From the NCBI GenBank assembly GCA_951812665.1, contig CATOST010000015.1, positions 1 through 64,000 on the forward strand: a stretch of 64,000 bases of DNA, in the 5' to 3' direction. The notes under the pieces are model-generated. The model made no database searches. It was not told the DNA's origin and saw only the letters and a program-made list of their open reading frames with translations. The position numbers were made by a program, and so were the translations under genes. Origin of the DNA: an uncultured Acidobacteriota bacterium. GTDB taxonomy: Bacteria; Acidobacteriota; UBA6911; RPQK01; JAJDTT01. Positions 51,301-57,926 of this stretch are shown piece by piece; position 1 is the first letter of the stretch; each line of letters begins with the position of its first letter.

Positions 51301-51421
51301 TCGAATCCTCGTATGCGGGTTGGACGTTCTCCGGCCGCCCGGCCGATCTCTGCAGGGAGTAGGAGGCGGGCAAGAGCAATAAGACAACAACCGGAGCCCA
51401 AATCTTCTTCACGGCAATCAA
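45383..51421 (-). CDS. Giant exported leucine-rich-repeat protein with metzincin-like metalloprotease domain
   Basis: A 2012-residue protein. A TTG start with AGGA upstream gives a signal segment (IAVKKIWAPVVVLLLLPASYSLQ). Two copies of a 190-residue beta module follow (ILYFPDYVDGGGWSVQLALSNVD and TLYFPDYVDGSGWSVQLALSNID), then an Ig-like domain (SSIDWGDSATLTWSSTNAES). About 29 leucine-rich repeats of the 24-residue plant-like type (LTGPIPPELGSLANLT) come in three blocks, starting near residues 590, 1015 and 1145, each opened by an LRR N-cap (ALYEFTGGSDWTNSGNW). The C-terminal part has HELGHNLNLYH at residues 1764-1774, a HExxHxxxxxH zinc-protease motif. Probably surface-bound or secreted; substrate unknown. 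Confidence 0.93.
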   Translation of the reverse strand: MIAVKKIWAPVVVLLLLPASYSLQRSAGRPENVQPAYEDSIRSQTQEAGETILYFPDYVDGGGWSVQLALSNVDPDTGVEVVVEVYDEAGGPVPDLFDSGLTFEIPPLGSRVLRSVGTGEIRRGWIQVRTGANSVSGLLTYREGTTGIEVSVEPAELGERFALFVEESGDVGAGVAIFKPEASSGIQLRVRDEEGNDPLEEGVVSRGNFHQLALTLPEWFDAEGIDRGFLFLRTEEESTFAPLGLRFGKRNRSLSSVPVIRDEAQEPMETTLYFPDYVDGSGWSVQLALSNIDAATAAEVSVEVFDEDGRTVRDLFDAGSAFRIPSLGSRVLKSAGAGAIRRGWIEVESDSAAVSGLLTYRQSETGVEVSVKPVELGSQFALFVEESAAIGAGVAIFKPHAAPNVELRIRDEEGKDPLDDVFIRRGDFHQLALTLPEWLGAGGVDTGFLSDFRGLLFLRSEDDSQFAPLGLRFGKTSASLSSVPAVRIRDGNGIGGSQAPPPTVALSVAPSSIDWGDSATLTWSSTNAESVEIVPDIGAVPASGSRKVSPRTTTTYRITVRGGGGRMETAAVTVRVVVSEQAALRALYEFTGGSDWTNSGNWGTGRPLGEWHGVSVDGQGRVTGLNLTDNGLSGAFPPELGALIHLTSLDLRDNALTGPIPAELGALVNLTFLVLENNELTGPIPAQLGLLVRLEALDLRGNALTGPIPRQLGSLANLTFLSLSDNHLSGPIPPNLGALANLTSFGLNGNDLTGLIPPELGSLANLTYLGLGSNNLTGPIPPELGSLTNVTILSLRSNLLTGSIPAALSSLANLTVLDLRDNALTGSIPPDLGSLANLELLRLGGNFLEGPIPSQLGSLANLKNLNLADNILTGPIPPELGSLAKLVDVRLQRNDLTGPIPPQLGSLANLTTLLLSDNSLTGSIPPELGALANLGNLILGGNDLTGPVPGEFGSLAKLRLLILTRNRLAGPLPDSFLRMDLDSFWFDANEDLCLPGNADFVTWSKGIENYRAGAFCNDSDRAVLEAFFEIAGGSGWTNSDGWGGEGQLEEWYGVSVDSQGRVTGLDLSENGLEGRIAGNLGRLSQMTELRIGGNALSGRLPLSLSFLPGVQEFHFGDTGLCVPAGESFRARIGAIPAQEGTAVDCPLPSDRDLLVALYDATGGAQWRGSENWLTDRPLEDWHGVEVDGDGRVIRLRLEYNNLTGPMPPELVSLTNRVFLDLSANELTGPVPVELGGLANLELVSLRGNELTGGIPAELGTMPNLGLLELGGNRLTGSIPSELGALANLVGLSLGGNGLTGAIPAELGALAHLESLDLGNNDLNGSIPAELGALANLRTLWLQGNVLEGSIPPEFGALKKLRLLWLQDNELTGPIPAEFGSLADLTRVNLGNNDLDGSIPAELGRLANLESLWLENNSLTGSLPPELGGLTNLKDLRLQDNELAGTLPPEFGGLENLTSVVLARNGRMSGELPARLTDLGRLEELLAADTSLCAPSDAAFSDWLSGVPKRRVGSCGAEAPPAAYLSQAVQSRDHPVPLVAGDEALLRVFLESSRESGADFPPVRATFYRNGARTHVVDIPGKTVPIPQEIREVDLNASANAQIPGRVVQPGLEMVIDVDPEGTLGPNSGVMKRIPESGRLAVDVRTVPVFELTMIPFLWTPSPDSSIVETVGSMARDPGGHSLLSDTRNQLPINELEVKAHAPVWSSTNNAYALLGQTEMIRAMEGANGHYMGMMEGQVSGGAAGLARLAGWATFSRVRPKTMAHELGHNLNLYHAPCGDPSFLDPSFPGNDGRIDGWGYDFSKPGRLLPPVWPDLMSYCRLTSRWIGEYHFTNALRYRLHTAGSGEGSALVAVPAKSLLLWGGVGVDGTPFLEPAFVVEAAAAMPRSDGEFEIIGRDAGGEELFSLSFAMPTVADGDGRSSFVFALPVRGRWDEELASITLSGPGGSVRLDEETDRAVTILRDSGTGEIRGILRGRADGDGSGDDAVSALTLEPGLEVLTSRGIPEAEDWSR

Positions 51422-51513
51422 GGCATCCTACTCCCTCACGTGGGAACCAACGCCTCCAAAGCCATGAGGAGAAATTCGGGCTGGCCGATCATTCAATTCT
51501 CGGGAGTGTACCC

Positions 51514-51546
51514 TTTGTCCGCGACGGACGCGGAACCGCCGCCTGG
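51514..51546 (+). pseudogene. Remnant of a coiled-coil array gene 3' end
   Basis: These 33 bases match the last 33 bases of the gene at 1449-1670 at 28 positions and would encode FVRDGRGTAA without a stop. No start, membrane segment or repeat unit is present upstream, so only the tail is left. It lies just before a REP cluster. Confidence 0.6.
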
Positions 51547-51711
51547 AAGCGACTCTCCTGTCGCCGACCGGGAGCGACGACTTTCTTGCCGCCGACCGGG
51601 AGCGACGACTTTCTTGCCGCCGACCGGGAGCGACGACTTTCTTGTCGCCGACTGGGACGGGCGGCTTTCTTGCCGCCCGACTGGGAGCGGAGCGACTTTC
51701 CTGACACCAGC
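51545..51711 (+). repeat. REP cluster L (six units)
   Basis: Six units of GAGCGACGACTTTCTTGYCGCCGACCGG type and variants, with ACTGGGA or ACCGGGA linkers; the first and last are degenerate. The following stretch 51712-52130 shows no gene; it holds a short hairpin CATAC-TCCCG-GTATG near 52010-52025 and nothing else I can support. Confidence 0.88.
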
Positions 51712-52130
51712 CAGAAGAATACGACGGAGTCCCCCCTCTACACCCTCCGCCCACCCAATCTCACAGCGACGCGGAAGAACAGCCCACAACACCCCCCCCC
51801 GCCAGTCACGTCAACTGTTCATCGTTCGGCTCGCCGAGGGGGAACAACTCCGCAGCCGTGAAAGACCCGTGACCGAAACCGCTCTTACCGCCCACCCGAC
51901 GCCTTTCTTGCCACCGTTCCCTTACCAGCCCGTGGCAAAAGTCGTCGCGGCATTCGACCGTCCCTGCATCCCGGCGCCTGCATCCCGGCGGACCGCGTTG
52001 CTATCGGCTCACATACTCCCGGTATGCTCGCCGAAGCGCCTTGTCCGGCGGGCGCAGGAACGGTCTCGGTGCTCGCGAGACTTTCACCACGGACTGTTGA
52101 GGCAGCGTATCCGTTTCAGGAGGATTCATT

Positions 52131-52178
52131 GTGAGGCAACCCGCCCTCCTTGTGACCGACCTCAGGTTCTCTGCATAA
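52131..52178 (+). CDS. Possible 15-codon leader peptide
   Basis: A strong ribosome site AGGAGG lies 7 bases before a GTG that opens MRQPALLVTDLRFSA and ends at TAA, nine bases before the GTG of the SGNH hydrolase, which itself has no ribosome site. Ribosomes ending here could restart on the hydrolase gene, so it may couple or regulate its translation. Short length makes this uncertain. Confidence 0.35.
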   Translation: MRQPALLVTDLRFSA

Positions 52179-52187
52179 TCCTGCTCT

Positions 52188-53312
52188 GTGAACGATCTCC
52201 GAATAAAACTGGTGCTGGCGCTGGCCGTCACCCTCTTGACAGCAGCCCTGCTGGGAACAGGAATCCTGATCGGATCCTATCTGGAGATCCGATCCCTGCG
52301 GGGATCCGCGAGCGAGGCTTGGCGGAGGGAGCTCATGGGCGGTTTCATCCCCCCGGCGGAGTGGCCGGACATGGCCCGGGCCTACCACGAACCGGAGGCT
52401 GCCCTGGAGGCAATGGAGGGCTTCACCTGGGCCGTCCCCAACGTTCCCACTCCCTTCGTGGGGAGCGGTCCCCGGCCGGGAACCAGTGGCAACGCCACCA
52501 TCAATCGCCGGCAGTTGCGGTCCACCCGGGAGCTGCCGGCCCGGAAGGAAGCCGGTGTAGCGCGCATCTTCATCACCGGAGGCTCCGTGGCCTTCGGGTC
52601 CGGAGCCCCTTCCCAAGACCGGACCATCGGAGGATATCTCGAGGGGGAACTCAACCGCGGTTCAACCGAAACGCGGTTCCGGGTCCATACCCTGGCCAAT
52701 CCCGCCTGGGCTTCCACCCACGAGAGAATCCTCATCGAGAACCGTCTCTCCGAATGGCAGCCGGACCTGGTGATCTCCTTCTCCGGCCTCAACGACGTGC
52801 ACTGGGGGCAGTTGGGACGAGACGTGATGTGGTTCAGGACCTACCACGATCACTTGTTCTGGTCGCTGAACGATTCCGTACTTCGCCTCTTGGGCCGCGG
52901 AGGCCTCGTCGACGTGCAGGCGGTCGCAGGTCAACCCGTGGACCCTCCCCTGGTGGCTGCGCGTCTGGCGAAGAACGTTCAACTGGCCACGGTGGCTCTC
53001 CGCATGAGGGACTCTCCCTATCTCTTTGTCCTTCAGCCCTCGCTCTACACCACCGGAAAAGAGTTGAGTCCCCGGGAATCGGCTCGTCTGAACCGGCAGA
53101 ATCAAGCCTACTTCCAACGCGCCTCGCAAGAGATTCGAGACCGGGTGGGGAGCCTGCGCGAGGAAGGTCTTTCGTTCCTCGACCTGACCCCGGTTTTCGA
53201 TGAGGTGAAGCAGGATGTCTTCCTGGACAACGTTCACCCGGGGGATCGGGGCAACGAGATGATCGCCCGCCGCCTGGCCGAAACGGTTCGGCGAATCCTG
53301 GAGTCCGGATAG
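52188..53312 (+). CDS. Membrane-anchored SGNH/GDSL-like hydrolase
   Basis: A 374-residue protein with an N-terminal signal anchor (IKLVLALAVTLLTAALLGTGILIG). The SGNH blocks are visible: ARIFITGGSVAFGSGAPSQ (block I Ser), LANPAWASTHERIL (Gly-type loop replaced by Asn-Pro), DLVISFSGLNDVHW (block III Asn) and LDNVHPGDRGNEMIA (block V Asp and His). The enzyme probably removes or transfers acyl groups from a polysaccharide or lipid in the periplasm. The GTG start at 52188 is the only sensible one. Its TAG stop overlaps a GGAG repeat foot. A DUF5989 gene lies nearby on the other strand, as often seen for such enzymes. Confidence 0.85.
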   Translation: MNDLRIKLVLALAVTLLTAALLGTGILIGSYLEIRSLRGSASEAWRRELMGGFIPPAEWPDMARAYHEPEAALEAMEGFTWAVPNVPTPFVGSGPRPGTSGNATINRRQLRSTRELPARKEAGVARIFITGGSVAFGSGAPSQDRTIGGYLEGELNRGSTETRFRVHTLANPAWASTHERILIENRLSEWQPDLVISFSGLNDVHWGQLGRDVMWFRTYHDHLFWSLNDSVLRLLGRGGLVDVQAVAGQPVDPPLVAARLAKNVQLATVALRMRDSPYLFVLQPSLYTTGKELSPRESARLNRQNQAYFQRASQEIRDRVGSLREEGLSFLDLTPVFDEVKQDVFLDNVHPGDRGNEMIARRLAETVRRILESG

Positions 53313-53337
53313 GAGGGCGGGACTTTCCTGTCCCCCC
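53312..53337 (+). repeat. REP variant M at the SGNH gene stop
   Basis: GGAGGGC then GGGAC-TTTCCT-GTCCC. The first GGAG uses the last base of the TAG stop. The stem differs from the other units at several positions but pairs fully. Confidence 0.7.
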
Positions 53338-53463
53338 TCTTCATCCCCGTCCCCGAATCGAGAGTTGCAACCCCCCGGCTCCCGCACGCCCCCCTTTTCT
53401 GCCGGGACTATGGGGGACCGAAGCCGGTGGGGGAATTCCCGGCAGAATCCGCAACGGTCCGAA

Positions 53464-53628
53464 CTAAAACAGCGTGTAGATAAAGGGCGCCGCGGCCGCC
53501 TGACTCAGCAGCACCAGCAAGCCCGCCGGCAGCACGACCGGAATAATGGGCGTGAGCCACCACTTCTTGTTGTAGCGCAGGAAATCCCACAGCTTCTGGA
53601 CCAGGCTGGGTTGGGAGGTGCTGGCCAT
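53464..53628 (-). CDS. DUF5989 small membrane protein
   Basis: A 54-residue protein: MASTSQPSLVQKLWDFLRYNKKWWLTPIIPVVLPAGLLVLLSQAAAAPFIYTLF. The KKWW plus a membrane helix and the ending APFIYTLF are the DUF5989 signature; proteins of this family are about 50 residues. They occur beside SxtJ-type membrane proteins and SGNH enzymes, and their role is unknown. The frame is open upstream to 53850, but the added residues are not conserved in the family. Convergent with the SGNH gene. Confidence 0.85.
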   Translation of the reverse strand: MASTSQPSLVQKLWDFLRYNKKWWLTPIIPVVLPAGLLVLLSQAAAAPFIYTLF

Positions 53629-53926
53629 CTGCTCGAAGTCGACGCTGGGGACTGCCTCTTTGGCTTCTTCCGTGACTGTCTCTATCGAAGGATGATTTCC
53701 TGCACCTGCATCGCCCGCTCCACGGCGCGCGGCGGATACGGCTCCAATCCGCACTCCTCTCCGTGGGGGAACAATCTGATCCTGGCCTCGACCTGAATGG
53801 ACCGGACACTTCACGTGCCAACGACACACTTTCATTCTTATTCTTGACATTGCCTCGGGATTGGCTCAAACTCCCGTGTCACGGCGTGGCGGAGGGTGCA
53901 AAAAGCCTTTCTTCCCACGCTTGGGG

Positions 53927-54116
53927 GCGCAACTTTTCGAAGGGGACAGCATCTTTTTTAATCGTCACTGTCGGGAAGGTGCCTGTCCGGCGCCTTTCGT
54001 TGGGCTTGTGCTCGTGGAGAAGTTGAGGGAACGTTTCAAACCATCACCATGCCGCTCGGGAGGAAAGCGCAACTTTTCGAAGAGGTCGGCATCTTTCCTA
54101 ATCAGCACTGTCGGAG
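53927..54116 (+). repeat. 50-bp imperfect direct repeat in the leader of the 54270 gene
   Basis: GCGCAACTTTTCGAAG starts at 53927 and again at 54067; each is followed by a further 35 bases with about 75% identity, ending ACTGTCGG. The copies are 140 bases apart. The stretch 53629-54269 has no other supported gene. It probably forms the promoter and long leader of the secreted protein gene. Confidence 0.6.
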
Positions 54117-54269
54117 AGAGGGTTTGGTGAGCGTAATTTGTTTTGTGTGTCAAGAGGGAACCAGCAGTTTGGTTCCGTCCTTCCCGGAGTTGGAGTCTCG
54201 GGACATTCTCCGCTCCGGGTATTTTCTGTTTTCAGGGGATTTGTAAACTTATCGAAGGAGGACTTTCAA

Positions 54270-55952
54270 ATGAAAGGGTGGATGAAACTATTGGTTCTGG
54301 GCACGATCCCGATTCTCGCGGTCACTATGGTCGCGAATCAGGGACTTGCCGCCGACAAGGGGTCCCAGTTGATCTTTCAGAGCAGCATGGCCCATACGAA
54401 CTACATCTCTATTGTGAACGCGAACCCTGCTAGCGCGGTCACGTTGTTGGTTCAGTACTACAACAACGATATGGAGTTGGCTCTCTATTACCTCAGAGTG
54501 CTCACCTCCGATTCCAGCGTTCTGCTCGACCCGTTCGACCACATGATTCCGGGTACTGAGCTGAACACAGGCGACGAAATCATGGGAAGCGGAAAAATGG
54601 GTAACGGCCATTTTGTGATTGCCGTCACCGCGGTCGCTGATCAGACTGAGGCCGTTGATGGTGCTGGTGGTAACACCGCCGCAACGGCAAACGTCCTTTT
54701 CCCGGAGTCCCTGGCTGAGGATATGCATGGGACGGACAACATCGACGCTTGTGGTGACATTAAGACTACTCTGGGCACCTCTACGGAAGACGCCGACGAC
54801 GCCGACAACAACCTCTTGCACCTTGATCCCGACGGAGACGGTGATATCGAGGCGTGTAGCGATGACGACGTAACTTCCGCCAACGTCGCGGAATGGGGCG
54901 TCGGCGACGCTCAGGTCATCTCATTCAACCACCTGACCGGTCATTTCACCGAGGCTCTGTCTGGCACCGACGTGGGCGGACCCGACCAGACCTTGTCCTG
55001 GGGCGGCACGCCGGTAGTCCGGCCTGTGGTCAACAACAGGGACAACGATATGATGGTCAACACGGACTACCAGGTTCTGGACGGTACCCCGGCCGAGGCC
55101 TACTTGGCCGAAAAGGACGCCGCTGGTATGGGGGTGAATCTAACGGGAGACGCGGTCGCCGCTGCAGCGGGCTATGCCGCAGGCACCGACAATGAGGCTG
55201 GCGATGACTTGATCGAAACTGGCCCTCGCACCTACAGAACCATCATGGCGGCCAGCGGGGCCATGGTGCTGCCATCTCTTAGCGGTGTAAGTGGTGATTC
55301 CACACAGATCGTGCAGTTTCTGTCCGTGGCGGATGATGGGATGGATCCAGGCGCGTACAAGTTGATTCCCGCCATGACGGCCATCGATGTCACACTCATG
55401 GACGCCACAGGTAATCCGTTGGAGATGATGTCTGCCGAAGACGATCCCGGTATTGTCGGCGGTGGCACGGAAGATCCCGATGCGGACGCGCCGAGCACCA
55501 CGATCATCGTCAACGGCATCAATGTCATGACCAATGCCGGCGATTGTGATGGAGACGCGATCGAAGGGCCTTGGAGCCTGAGCAATCTGACGAGCCTCGT
55601 TCCCGAGGCGACCGCAGGCCATGGCGACTTTACGGGTCTGGATGACGGCGGGATGAATCTCATGATGAACGGCTCGCCGGGGTGGATAAAATTCGCACGC
55701 GGCAGTTTGGAATGTAAGATGGATTATGGAGACGGAGATCCTGCGGATCTTTCAGCCTTCGAGCAACCGGATGGCATTCCCTCTGTGGACGAGCGGACCT
55801 ACACGGGCGGCACGCTGATCGTGGAGGAGGCAGACTCAAGCCGGACATTCGTCACCACGGGACGGGCCATTTTGAAGTTCGTCAACCCGACGTCGAGTTT
55901 CGCGGCCTCCTGGACGCTGAAGTCGCCTCCGTCTCCGGATGACACCAACTAG
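54270..55952 (+). CDS. Large exported protein of unknown function
   Basis: A 560-residue protein. GAAGGAGG lies 8 bases before the ATG; signal peptide MKGWMKLLVLGTIPILAVTMVANQGLAA. The mature part begins KGSQLIFQSSMAHTNYISIVNANPASAVTLLVQYYNNDMELALYYLRVL, like secreted proteins whose first domain is an all-beta module. It is very acidic, with calcium-like segments (DADDADNNLLHLDPDGDGDIEACSDDD). The C-terminal part has PGWIKFARGSLECKMDYGDGDP and ends with a beta-strand (ILKFVNPTSSFAASWTL). No catalytic motif is seen. A strong terminator follows, so it is probably a highly expressed single gene. Confidence 0.78.
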   Translation: MKGWMKLLVLGTIPILAVTMVANQGLAADKGSQLIFQSSMAHTNYISIVNANPASAVTLLVQYYNNDMELALYYLRVLTSDSSVLLDPFDHMIPGTELNTGDEIMGSGKMGNGHFVIAVTAVADQTEAVDGAGGNTAATANVLFPESLAEDMHGTDNIDACGDIKTTLGTSTEDADDADNNLLHLDPDGDGDIEACSDDDVTSANVAEWGVGDAQVISFNHLTGHFTEALSGTDVGGPDQTLSWGGTPVVRPVVNNRDNDMMVNTDYQVLDGTPAEAYLAEKDAAGMGVNLTGDAVAAAAGYAAGTDNEAGDDLIETGPRTYRTIMAASGAMVLPSLSGVSGDSTQIVQFLSVADDGMDPGAYKLIPAMTAIDVTLMDATGNPLEMMSAEDDPGIVGGGTEDPDADAPSTTIIVNGINVMTNAGDCDGDAIEGPWSLSNLTSLVPEATAGHGDFTGLDDGGMNLMMNGSPGWIKFARGSLECKMDYGDGDPADLSAFEQPDGIPSVDERTYTGGTLIVEEADSSRTFVTTGRAILKFVNPTSSFAASWTLKSPPSPDDTN

Positions 55953-56020
55953 GTTGAGTTGCATCTAGCAAGGATCGTCTCTCCCTGAACGAGGTGAGAC
56001 CGGCGGTTCGAGAAAAACCA

Positions 56021-56057
56021 GGGGGGAGCCCATGCCGGGCTCCCCCCTTTCTCTTTT
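56021..56057 (+). terminator. Strong Rho-independent terminator
   Basis: GGGGGGAGCCC-ATGCC-GGGCTCCCCCC is an 11-bp perfect stem with a 5-base loop, followed by TTTCTCTTTT. It ends the 54270-55952 transcript, 69 bases after the stop. Confidence 0.92.
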
Positions 56058-56156
56058 GGTCCAATCCAGCGTCCCCCACTCCTGTCGAATTGCGACCCTT
56101 CCCAAAATGCGGCATCTATCCTGAATGGCCGCAGCCCGGAGACAGACCACCGGCTG

Positions 56157-56190
56157 GGAGGAGCGGCGGTTTCCAACCGCCGAACTCCGA
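56157..56190 (+). repeat. REP hairpin N
   Basis: GGAGGAG then CGGCGGTT-TCC-AACCGCCG then AACTCC. It is the same subtype as 811-841 and 32697-32734, located between the terminator and the sialidase-like gene. Confidence 0.85.
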
Positions 56191-56258
56191 GCCGAGCATG
56201 GGGAACGTCGTCGCCGGCAGGACGGTCGTTATCGACCTTCAATCAGGAGTTCTGTGAA

Positions 56259-57731
56259 TTGTTTACGCTGAACGGACAGTTGAGAAGGATATTTTCCGGT
56301 GCCGCTGTTCTCTTGGCTGTCGTTGCGGCGCCTGTGCAGAGTATGGTCGCGGCCCCGGGGGAATGGCGGCAGTTGTCGCGGCTCCAGGTCAACCCCCCAG
56401 GAATCCAGGCGTTCGTCGAGACGGCCGTTTCCTACAATCAGTTGAAAGCTGTTCCCGACGGAGATCTGTTTGTCGGATTTACCGCCGTTCGGGATTCGAA
56501 TCCAAACAAAGATACGGACGTGTTCGTTTCTCGCTACGTCCGCTCGGAGGATCGCTGGGGTTCACCCGCTGCCATTTCGGCGAGTCCCGCCCTCGAGCGC
56601 TCCCCCGCGCTATGGATCGACCGCAAATCTGGTGTGATTCACTGCTCTTGGGTCGGAAATGAGCGCAGGAAGCAGAGAAAGCAGAGAAGTGAGCTCCGCG
56701 TCGGATATCGGCGATCGGAAGATGGAGGAACTTCCTGGACGCCGCCGCGCCAATTCGCCGTGGGGACGGTCCTGCCCCGGCGCCCCCAGTTGATGGGGGA
56801 CGGACGGGGCAACTTGTATCTGGCCGTTTCCAATGGCTACCCCGGGGAACGGGAACGCATCCATCTGTTTCAGAGCGACGACGGCGGGAAGGACTGGCGC
56901 CCAGTGGACGTCAATGTCCCGGAGGGCCGGAAGCGAGGGGGAACGGCATCACCCCGGTTGGCCGTTGGACCGGGCGTCGGGGCATGCCTGGTCTGGATTG
57001 ACCGGACGGCCGGAAGGCGAGCGGTCGTCTTCAGCAGATCCGAAGGAGATTTTTCCTGGTCCGTACCCGTCCGTGTCAACGACGATCCCTCCACGAGTTG
57101 TCAGGGCCCCAGGTTGGCGGTGCGGGAAGATTCGATCTACGTCGCCTGGCACGTCGTCAAGGGCGATCGGACGACACTCTACTTCGACCATTCGCCGGAC
57201 GGCGGCGCCACCTGGAACCAGGACCAGGTGATATTCGACCGGAGGGCGTTGTCGGTCCGGTCCTCCCTGCAACCCGTCGACGGCGGACTCCTCGCCGCCT
57301 GGTACGAATCGCGAGAAGATTGGGGCCGGACCCATCGCCGACTCTCCTATCGTCTTTTTTCCACGAACGGCTGGACGGCCCCGGAAGGGGAGAGGGATTC
57401 CCTGGCGGGAGATCATGGACCCGGCAGATTCTATTACGGATTCGACCTTCTACCTTGGCGAGGGGGATGCTTGGTCGCCTATTCCAAAGGAGCGATCGGA
57501 GCATCGCCCGAGATTTATCTGGCCTGGAGCGAGGATCTCAAGTCCGGTTTCATGGAGTTCATAAAAATTAGTGAGCCGAAAAAGGGTTTCGAGCATCTTT
57601 ACCCCCGACTTGTGCGCTCCGGCGAAAACGAGGTCGCCGTGGTCTACAACCGGCGCAAGGTCCGCCGGTCGCCCATGCAGCCGCGAGTCATCTTGGGAGA
57701 TGTACTGGTCGCTCGAATCGGAATCCCGTAA
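56259..57731 (+). CDS. Exported sialidase-like beta-propeller (BNR repeats)
   Basis: A 490-residue protein starting at TTG, with AGGAG nine bases upstream; the alternative GTG at 56254 leads to an early stop. A signal peptide (residues 8-33, IFSGAAVLLAVVAAPVQSMVAA) precedes a six-bladed propeller with BNR/Asp-box motifs: RSEDGGTSWTPP, QSDDGGKDWRPV, HSPDGGATWNQD. Sialidase-type Arg triads cannot be placed with certainty, so this may bind rather than cut glycans. Possibly exported by the type II system. It ends 195 bases before the surface protein gene. Confidence 0.87.
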   Translation: MFTLNGQLRRIFSGAAVLLAVVAAPVQSMVAAPGEWRQLSRLQVNPPGIQAFVETAVSYNQLKAVPDGDLFVGFTAVRDSNPNKDTDVFVSRYVRSEDRWGSPAAISASPALERSPALWIDRKSGVIHCSWVGNERRKQRKQRSELRVGYRRSEDGGTSWTPPRQFAVGTVLPRRPQLMGDGRGNLYLAVSNGYPGERERIHLFQSDDGGKDWRPVDVNVPEGRKRGGTASPRLAVGPGVGACLVWIDRTAGRRAVVFSRSEGDFSWSVPVRVNDDPSTSCQGPRLAVREDSIYVAWHVVKGDRTTLYFDHSPDGGATWNQDQVIFDRRALSVRSSLQPVDGGLLAAWYESREDWGRTHRRLSYRLFSTNGWTAPEGERDSLAGDHGPGRFYYGFDLLPWRGGCLVAYSKGAIGASPEIYLAWSEDLKSGFMEFIKISEPKKGFEHLYPRLVRSGENEVAVVYNRRKVRRSPMQPRVILGDVLVARIGIP

Positions 57732-57926
57732 TGGGAGGAAAGGTCTGAGAAGACTCTTTTATAATGTGCGAAAAACCCTCAGGCACACGCAGTTTATCGA
57801 CTGAAGAGTGTCGTGTCAGAGGCGTTGTTCTATTTTTGATCAGTGAAGCTGCCTGAATTGTGCCAAGAGCATCTGCTGTGCTATTTCCAGAATTCGCAGC
57901 CAGTTCGCCGAATTGGGAGGAAACCC

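Noticed and set aside
52005..52030. tRNA-like or T-box stem CATAC-TCCCG-GTATG
   Set aside because: It is a single 5-bp stem with no cloverleaf arms, no CCA end and no TTCGA loop.
53855..54269. Riboswitch (for example cyclic-di-GMP type) in the leader of the 54270 gene
   Set aside because: I could not place the conserved core of any known class; only a direct repeat is visible.
57843..57926. Upstream GTG start of the beta-repeat surface protein at 57843
   Set aside because: The ATG at 57927 has a strong GGGAGG ribosome site and a direct signal peptide; the upstream residues do not fit an exported protein.
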